64,000 bases of DNA, from the NCBI GenBank assembly GCA_021234155.1, contig JAJEKV010000011.1, forward strand, positions 3,099,069-3,163,068, in the 5' to 3' direction. This DNA comes from Isoetes taiwanensis. Its lineage: Eukaryota; Streptophyta; Lycopodiopsida; Isoetales; Isoetaceae. The translations under genes were made by a program, and so were the position numbers. Shown here piece by piece: positions 57,473 to 64,000 of this stretch; within the stretch, counting starts at the first letter, position 1; every line of letters begins with the position of its first letter. Below the pieces are notes generated by a model, which saw only the letters and a program-made list of their open reading frames with translations, was not told the DNA's origin and searched no databases.

Positions 57473-57500
57473 CTAGTAATGGTGCCCAGCGTTGCTGGGC
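57473..57500 (-). mobile_element. Helitron 3' terminus (minus strand)
   Basis: The reverse complement is the hairpin GCCCAGCAACGCTGGGC then ACCATTACTAG, followed by T, identical to the plus-strand terminus at 61,021-61,048. Its body extends to the right. Confidence 0.8.
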
Positions 57501-60500
57501 ATAAGGCATAAGTTCAGAGTTTGGAATTTGTAAATGTTTTGGCCACAATGAAAAAAGTGTATAGTAATAATCCAACATATATGATGAATCGTGTATGTTT
57601 AAACATCTACAATACATGAATATTCTATCCAACTAAACATGTTACAATATCTAGACATCCAATATTTTGTATGCAACCTTTAAGCAACCATTCTAAGATT
57701 GAATGGACTACCCTACTCTTGGGTTTTCTTAAAAGGGAGCATTTTAATACCATTATCAAATTCACCTTTTGCTAATAAGCAGATGTATCATGTTAAAATA
57801 ATTGATGTGGTCACTTGCTGGTTTTTACTACTTTATTGTTTTTGTATTTGGTGTGCGAATTACTTCGCTGGGTTAAAGCTCGGGAAATTGTGAATGGTGC
57901 ACTGTGTTAAAATAATTGATGTGGTCTTTTGTTGGTTTCACCACATTATTATTTTTGTTTTGAGAGATATATCAGTATGCGTGACGTATTTTCAACATGA
58001 GATTGGTTGTATAATAGACACCAAAAAGTTGTAATATGTGATACATCGTCAATAATAAATATACAAAATATTCTAAGGCTTTCGTCATATTTTGCAAGTT
58101 TTCAGTTTACAAATGCAATCTAATATGAAATTGCTCTAAAAAATATATTCATGCACATGTTCCATGTTAAAAAATCCATTTTTAGTGAGTTTAAAATTGA
58201 TTTCCAACTTTTTGATAAGTTCCCAACTTTTTGGTAAGTGTGTGCAATGCAGAATTATCCAAGGCCATTGAGCTCAAACTTTCTTTATAAACCTTAAATC
58301 CTTGTGAAACATACACTCTGAATTATGCAAAAGCAACAGAATTTCTATTTAGAAAGGACATATTCCTGAAGTTTTAAGTGTCTAAAACCTATGTCTAAAT
58401 TGATTTCAGATTTTCAACGCTTTTTGGTAGCAATACGAAACACACTCATTTAGTTTATAAGAACTTCCAATTCTACAAACTTGAAATAGTTACATAAAGC
58501 TATAGTTTATTTAAATTGCAAGTTGCATGCAACTTGTTTGTAGTGAACCTGCTTTCTTCATATCAAGAGACCTGCTAAATGTATGTACCCTAACAATTCA
58601 TATCGACATTGGAAATGCATCTATTGATAGCTTATGTAGCTTTCGAGAACTATTTAACTTCGTTTCTTTTGGAACATGATTAACTCAAGAAAGAAAATAT
58701 GTGCATTCAACCCAACGCACAATAGCAACAAGAAGAACTTCATATAGTAGGAACACCTAGCTTTTCCGAAAAATTTGAACAACTAAAGAAACTTGAAATA
58801 ATACAAAATATACCTTAATCTCGATCCGACCGCTTTACTTTTTCTATGCCCGCTAACTCTTGATGAAATGGCTTCGTTGAAGAATAATACTTTGTCACAA
58901 CATGGGCCTTTATATCAAATTCCTTTCCATCACCCATACAATCGTAATTATTATCACGAAAGAATGGGAAGAAGCAAAACTTGGTAGAATCTGCATATGA
59001 TATGCAAACATTAAAAATAAAAACCCCGAATCAAGATACAACCGCCACTTTCGATCAAAAAGCATTCTACTTGGAATAAGATAAACAAAGGCCGATCTAG
59101 AACCAAAAGAACAATACAAAATCATAGCAAAAACCTTTTTGAAGTGGCTATGGCAATGCCAATCTTTGGGAAGAAAGTCGGGGGATGTCTGTTTGCTTTT
59201 ATTCGTAGATCCCGAATATGGCACCTTCCCTTAATATGTTCAAGATGGTTGAATGCCTTGCTTGTTCCTAAACCTCACAATCATCATCTTCTATATCTTT
59301 GTTGGCGACTCTGCTTGATTCGTTGGCTAAGAGAAGAGGTAGGCAAGAGGCACTAAATTGTGGATACTTCTTTGTCATGGAAAAATGCAACTTCATACGT
59401 TGCAATTATCTCGAGCTAGAAACTTGACTTATCTCAAAAAATGGATGCCATGTGAGTACAAAGGGAAAAAGTTTGTTACCATTTTCATGAGACAACACTT
59501 AATCAATGCAGCAGCGTTGGCGATCCAGGATCCCGAAAATCTATTTGGCCCAAGATATTTCTTGGATAATTTGATTCAAAGATCTTCAATCGAATCTGCG
59601 AGAGGATTGGTCGCAAGCATCGCTTCCATCCCTATAACTGTTTGTCGCCCCAAAATCCATCCCGATAAGCATCATCTTCCTCAATACTATGGCTACCGAA
59701 AAGTGCACGACTATGGCATCCACCATGGCGGGCCCTCTCGCTCTGCTCAAACTCATGACCTTCTTAGGGTAACAGATCGTCGCCTTTTTGTGTTGAATCC
59801 CCATCCTTCACCATGCCTGTATCGCCCAACAGAGGATTTGCAGCCTGGCGGCTCCATTCTGTTCAACAACATGCAGATTAGGGTTAGATAGAAACAAAAA
59901 CGAAATTGGCAACTCCCTGTCGCCGTGAAGGAGAAACCCTAAAGAAAGGTAAGCTGAAAGAAAAGGTAGAGATGATGCCACGTGTCGCAAAAAAATCCAA
60001 ACCGTCCAATTTAAAGTGTCGTTCAAGACAGACATACATTAAAATTTTATAATATAGGATTCCTCCATATTCTAATCATGTTGCAAATTTAAAAAATGAC
60101 TCTACATGTTCACTTTAAGCGAGTTGATGCTATAGAAATAAAAATGCAAAAGTCTACTTGACCTTATTAGTCTTACGTTAGCCGAAAGAGTATTGCATAA
60201 ACATCAATGGTCTATTAAAATTGATAAAGACATTCCCCAACTTATCCCTATATATGGAACCAATATTTACAACATAGCAATGACTAGCAAATGCCTTATA
60301 GTCCAACAATTCTCTTAAAAAGACTGCCTTATAGCCCAACAATGTTGGGCAATTTTGCTATTTTACATATTTTCAACTTACGCTATGCAATCATCTCACT
60401 ATGTTTTTTTATGCCCGACCATTTATACCTTAACAAAGATTGAGGTTGAGCTTGAAGTTGCCTTATCTTGTGTACAACAACTTAGACTTCCTCTACGATC

Positions 60501-61020
60501 AAATCTTTGTCATTGTTATTTTTTCTTTAATGTGCGTACCATTTCAATTGCCAAAAAGGTTGTACAAGTTGGCCAATAAAAAATACAGAAACATCTTGGT
60601 TTATCATGAAATGACCATCCCTAATATGAAATCAAATTTTGAAATATTGCAATGATCAACAACCGCCTATAGCTCTATGACTGCATTACAGTCCAACAAC
60701 GCTGGGCATTTTTTTCAATCCCCTATATGATCATGTTGCATCTTCCATACTGGATTTGCTTAGAATCACCGAATGTTCGATGGTGCGTGTCTTCACGAAG
60801 GTGATGCAATGATCAAAATTTGATGCTGCAAGACGAACAAGATTCCATGCTAGACTTAAGGTTCAGGTTTGCTGTAGTTTTAGGTGTGTGCAGTGTAGAC
60901 TGTATGTGCATGCGTGCGTTATAATCTACATGTTTCCAAGTAAAGCCCAATAACATTGGGCATCATTATTACTACACACTTTTCTGATTGCGGACAAACA
61001 TTTACAAGCTTCCAACTTAT
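57501..61020. mobile_element. Helitron-derived cluster with degenerate internal termini
   Basis: Bracketed by inverted 3' ends. Inside are further degenerate plus-strand end-hairpins at 60,334-60,350 (gcccaacaatgttgggc), 60,691-60,707 (gtccaacaacgctgggc) and 60,944-60,961 (gcccaataacattgggc), suggesting serial insertion of related Helitrons. No Rep/helicase protein is recognised. A 177-codon open frame (59,358-59,891, +) has no known domain. Confidence 0.55.
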
Positions 61021-61048
61021 GCCCAGCAACGCTGGGCACCATTACTAG
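61021..61048 (+). mobile_element. Helitron 3' terminus (plus strand)
   Basis: Hairpin gcccagcaacgctgggc, then accattactag, then host T. The right flank 'ttttgaataactattttgc' recurs at 28,012 preceded by 'gca', giving an apparent empty site with the expected A|T target. Confidence 0.85.
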
Positions 61049-61515
61049 TTTTGAATAACTATTTTGCATAGATATATTGGCAACTACAGAGGTTAGAATT
61101 CCCCATGCTCAAACACAGTTCAATTTTTGTATGTTCGGAACTTAAATTCTTTTGATTTAATGCAAAACATCTTTTGTAATGAGTCGTTATGGTCAATATT
61201 CTTCTATCGTGCAGGCACTGAACACAAGGCAACAAAATGCAAGTTCAAATTCTGCATGTTCTAGCATGTATAGACGAGTTGGGGAAGAGAAACGTTCGCG
61301 GCGGCCTTGGCCGCCGCGATAAGTTTCTTGTAGAAATAATCATCAAAAGCCCCTATTGTGATCAAACATTGGATGAATCATCAAAAGCCCCTATTGCGAT
61401 CAAACATTGGATATTGAATCCAGTTTTTTTATCTATTTTATTCAATGGTTGAGATAAAAAAATAATTTATAGGCTGATCCTCCATACCTACTTATTTATC
61501 TGGTCCGTTTGTAAA

Positions 61516-62583
61516 TCATCCACGACAGGGTTCGAGTCCGCTCTCATCTGCTATTTGAGACCCTTCGCCAGAGTTCTTAAAGACATCACCATGGGTGGGG
61601 GATTTACTCGTTGAAAGAGGAGCTTCATCTGTCGTTGAAGGAGGAGCTGCATCTGGTAGAGGACTTTTTCGCCCCTTTTTCCACCAGATCAAACCAACAG
61701 CACAGAAAACGAGAACGAGAAAGACAATGATAGCTATGATAACCTTTAAGTATAAGGGAAATCCGGTTGAAGATGAAGGGGGGTTATCATAACTAGGTGA
61801 ATCATAACTAGGTGGAGAGCTTGTATTTGGAGAAGAAATGGATGGAGATGGAGCAGAGGATGGAGGCGGAGGAGTAGACGGAGATGGAGCAGAGGATGGA
61901 GGCGGAGGAGTAGACGGAGATGGAGATGTAGTCGTAGATGAAATGGGGCTAGGTGCTTCGGCCAAAGAAACAATGGGTGGAAATGAAATGGAGTTATCAT
62001 AACTAGGTGAAACGTCCAAAGAAGAGCGTGCATATGGAGATGGTGGAGATGAAATGGCTTGAAATGAAATGGGTCTAGGTGGAGACGGAGGAATAGGCGG
62101 GTCTACATTAGACTCCACGGGAGATGGAGCAGGAGATGGAGCAGACTCCACCACTGTGACTGCGACTTTCATTGCGTATTCTTTGCAGTATTTTGTGCAG
62201 ATAAAATAATACGTTTGGGCTTTGTGAAGCGTGTAATTCACTGGGCTGCTGGTTTGGACCACATCGCTATAGGTGCAATCATCATACTCAGTCAAGCCCA
62301 CATTCACCACGTCGTAGAAGGAACTAAATTTGAATTCTGCAGTGAAACACATGAAAGAGCATACATTTCTAAGCATTTAGTGCAGTATTAGAAACAAATC
62401 GGTGGGAAACTAAGTTAACGGCTTACGGATAATGTCGCCTACTAAGAAAGTTTGGGAGGCAGACCAATCTGCGTAGTTAACCGTCGATGCTGACCAGTAG
62501 CTGGCTCCCCCTATCTGGTGAACCCGATACCCTGAGACAGAGTTCAAAGAATGTAGAACGAGTAGAATGACTAAGACCGCCAT
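61516..62583 (-). CDS. Phytocyanin-like protein with proline-rich stalk and membrane anchor
   Basis: Blue-copper-type extracellular protein of the early-nodulin-like/uclacyanin group. Exon 1 is 62,583-62,427 and exon 2 is 62,336-61,516; the intron is 90 bp with donor GTAAGC and acceptor TGCAG. Splicing joins codon C|AA and gives 325 residues. Residues 1-20 are a signal peptide (MAVLVILLVLHSLNSVSG). The phytocyanin fold runs from 'YRVHQIGGASYWS' through 'FSSFYDVVNVGLTEYDDCTY' to 'YYFICTKYCKEYAMKVAVTV'. A Pro/Ser-rich stalk with a tandem 'PSPSTPPPPSSA' follows, then a C-terminal membrane segment and a short basic-then-acidic tail. At the usual ligand sites I see no obvious His-Cys-His-Met set (for example CTKYCKEYAM lacks the His), so copper binding is doubtful, as in many early-nodulin-like proteins. 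It is the only gene here that looks intact. Confidence 0.85.
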
Positions 62584-62599
62584 AGCTGCCCAAACTTAA

Positions 62600-63390
62600 G
62601 CCAGTGCAGCTCAGAGGCAGAGGAGAAGGAGGAAGCCTTCCTAACACAGCGCAACCCAAAGAATGCAGAGGCAAAACATGCGAGGCAGCAGACTAAGGGA
62701 TGAATTGGCAGACCTGAAAAAGTCGTAGATCAAAAACCTGAGGCTCAGAATTGTGTGGAGAATACTTTGCGACTCAGGTCCTAAACCTGACTCAGGTCCT
62801 AAACCTGAATCATGCAAGTAAGGCCCTCATAGGAACACCGGAGCCCTCCGCCTGACCTCAAGAAAATCTCCGGGTTTTAGTCCCATGGGAAAGCACTCTA
62901 ATTCTATCGCGCTTTCATCTCACAGGCATCATACATAACACAACTAACATTCTGAAATTTTCTACCATGGTGAGAGTCTATTTTTCAGGTGTTAATAATT
63001 TTTCCAGCTGTACAAGCAGATAGGCTAGGAGATGGGTAATTTAAGAGACAATGGGTAAATTTTAGCTAACGTGGTAGGACCAGGCTAGAAAGAACCAATA
63101 TTAATTTCTGATGACGTAGACAACATTTTGGTGTGGACAAAGGTTCGAAATTAGAAACTCCCTCTACTAGTGAAAATGCCTACTAATATTTAAGGGTACC
63201 GGATTATAATTTTTTCAACCGGCAAATCCTGCAACTAACTAAAACTATCGGAAAAATGCCTTAAACGAAAAAATTAGACAACAATACAAAGAAAGTAAAA
63301 CAAAAGTCAAGTTTTTTATGATAAATATGCATTACAAAATGGCATAGCAAAGATACTACATTCCACCAAAATTTCCCTTCAAAAAGTCCA
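62600..63390. other. Upstream region of phytocyanin gene
   Basis: Presumed promoter and 5' leader of the phytocyanin gene followed by intergenic DNA. 'gactcaggtcctaaacctga' is repeated at 62,772 and 62,790. No TATA box stands out. Confidence 0.4.
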
Positions 63391-64000
63391 CTAAGCTAAA
63401 TAGAGACTTGGCGGTCCAGAATAGATAATACGACCACGATTCTCAGCCTTATTTTTCCATACTTCTATGCTTTGTGTGAAGTCAAAGTCTCTTGCACAAG
63501 GAGGCCCATTTACAACAATAGAGAGACATGCACTTAAACTGCAATCACCTAGTAATGGTCGCCATCTACTTTTGATACTAGTTCTATGGCTGAAAATACT
63601 CTTGCAAAGTGCATTACTTGCACATTGAACTGAACCAATTTGAAGTAAGGTTAAGATATTTCTGTAACGCGTTTCATTTGCTGGACTTGAAGCAATTATT
63701 GAGCACACTTCGTCCAAATTCTAATGCTGCCAATTAGCTGAAGCATGAAGTTTATAATCAGAATACTCACGTCTCAAATCATCGCCATTGATTAAAGGTG
63801 TTGTCATTTCAGCCAGTCCTTTCACCTTCTTCGGCATGCCATAAAACTTAATCAACTCCTCTAAGCTCTCCTCCCCAAAATGTCTAGATCTAATAGCTAT
63901 TTTAGGTATATTCAATGGGAAAGAACACTAAAATGTTTTATGATTGATGTTTCTTCAAATCTGACTTCTAAATTATCACATATGGCCTTTGCATATGCCT
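63391..64000 (-). pseudogene. hAT-family transposase, C-terminal part (partial)
   Basis: The minus-strand frame enters from beyond the window edge ('KAICDNLEVRFEETSIIKHF', in a shifted frame), continues with 'EELIKFYGMPKKVKG' and 'NGDDLRREYSDYKL', a TAG at 63,721-63,723, then in the same frame 'RYRNILTLLQIG' and the dimerisation region 'NALCKSIFSHRTSIKSRWRP', ending 'VVNGPPCARDFDFTQSIEVW' and a stop at 63,391. This is the hAT C-terminal domain as found in plant ZNF862-like/hAT proteins. One stop and one frameshift are present; whether it is a live gene cannot be judged from the partial copy. Confidence 0.75.

Noticed and set aside
61746-62033. Overlapping minus-strand frame rich in His/Leu
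   Set aside because: It is the out-of-frame reading of the proline-rich stalk repeats of the phytocyanin gene.

Overview
The window reads as nuclear DNA of a land plant. It has a spliced phytocyanin gene with a proline-rich, membrane-anchored tail, a plant-type universal-stress-protein fragment, an intron-bearing SUMO-protease-like gene, a hAT transposase end, Helitron ends, and many nested retroelements. A DIRS-type tyrosine-recombinase retroelement, which I do not associate with flowering plants, hints at a bryophyte, lycophyte, fern or similar, but the sequence does not settle this. Almost everything is mobile DNA; only the phytocyanin gene at the right end looks like an intact host gene.

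Layout. 1-9.6 kb: decayed, mostly unrecognised DNA. 9.6-17.2 kb: badly decayed minus-strand Ty3/gypsy element (RT, protease, zinc knuckle, gag, a histone-H3-like relic and a probable 5' LTR). 17.4-19.0 kb: a related LTR. 22.1 kb: a Helitron 3' end. 22.4-25.2 kb: a DIRS-type element. 25.3-26.35 kb: local repeats. 28.0-33.6 kb: a duplicated, truncated phytocyanin gene split by a TIR element and a LINE. 33.6-40.0 kb: two tandem copies (A, B) of a C2H2/Ulp1-like gene, each behind a CCATGG-rich minisatellite. 40.0-42.5 kb: an insertion with a fold-back MITE at its left end. 42,620-55,897: a complete 13.3-kb Ty3/gypsy element inserted in exon 3 of copy B, with a 5-bp target duplication and an empty site preserved in copy A. 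56.2 kb: a universal-stress-protein pseudo-exon. 57.5-61.05 kb: a Helitron-terminus cluster. 61.5-62.6 kb: the phytocyanin gene. 63.4-64.0 kb: a hAT transposase C-terminus running off the window.

Main discovery. The 13.3-kb element carries two extra sense-strand genes between its 5' LTR and gag. The first starts with the exact first nine residues of mature histone H3 (ARTKQTARK), continues through a long charged linker, and ends in a recognisable H3 histone fold. The second is unrecognised. Each lies about 100-110 bp downstream of a CTATAAATA-type TATA box and behind a pair of ~65-bp imperfect palindromes, as if both were independent transcription cassettes. The older relative at 9.6-17 kb has an H3-fold relic at the same relative position, so the H3 gene looks like a standing part of this retrotransposon family rather than a chance insertion.

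Caution on quality. Duplicated sequences (the two LTRs; copies A and B) differ largely by small indels, many of them CTG/CAG in one copy and CG in the other. That pattern suggests consensus errors at CWG sites, a plant cytosine-methylation context. Many frameshifts, including those in the H3-like gene, may therefore be artefacts.
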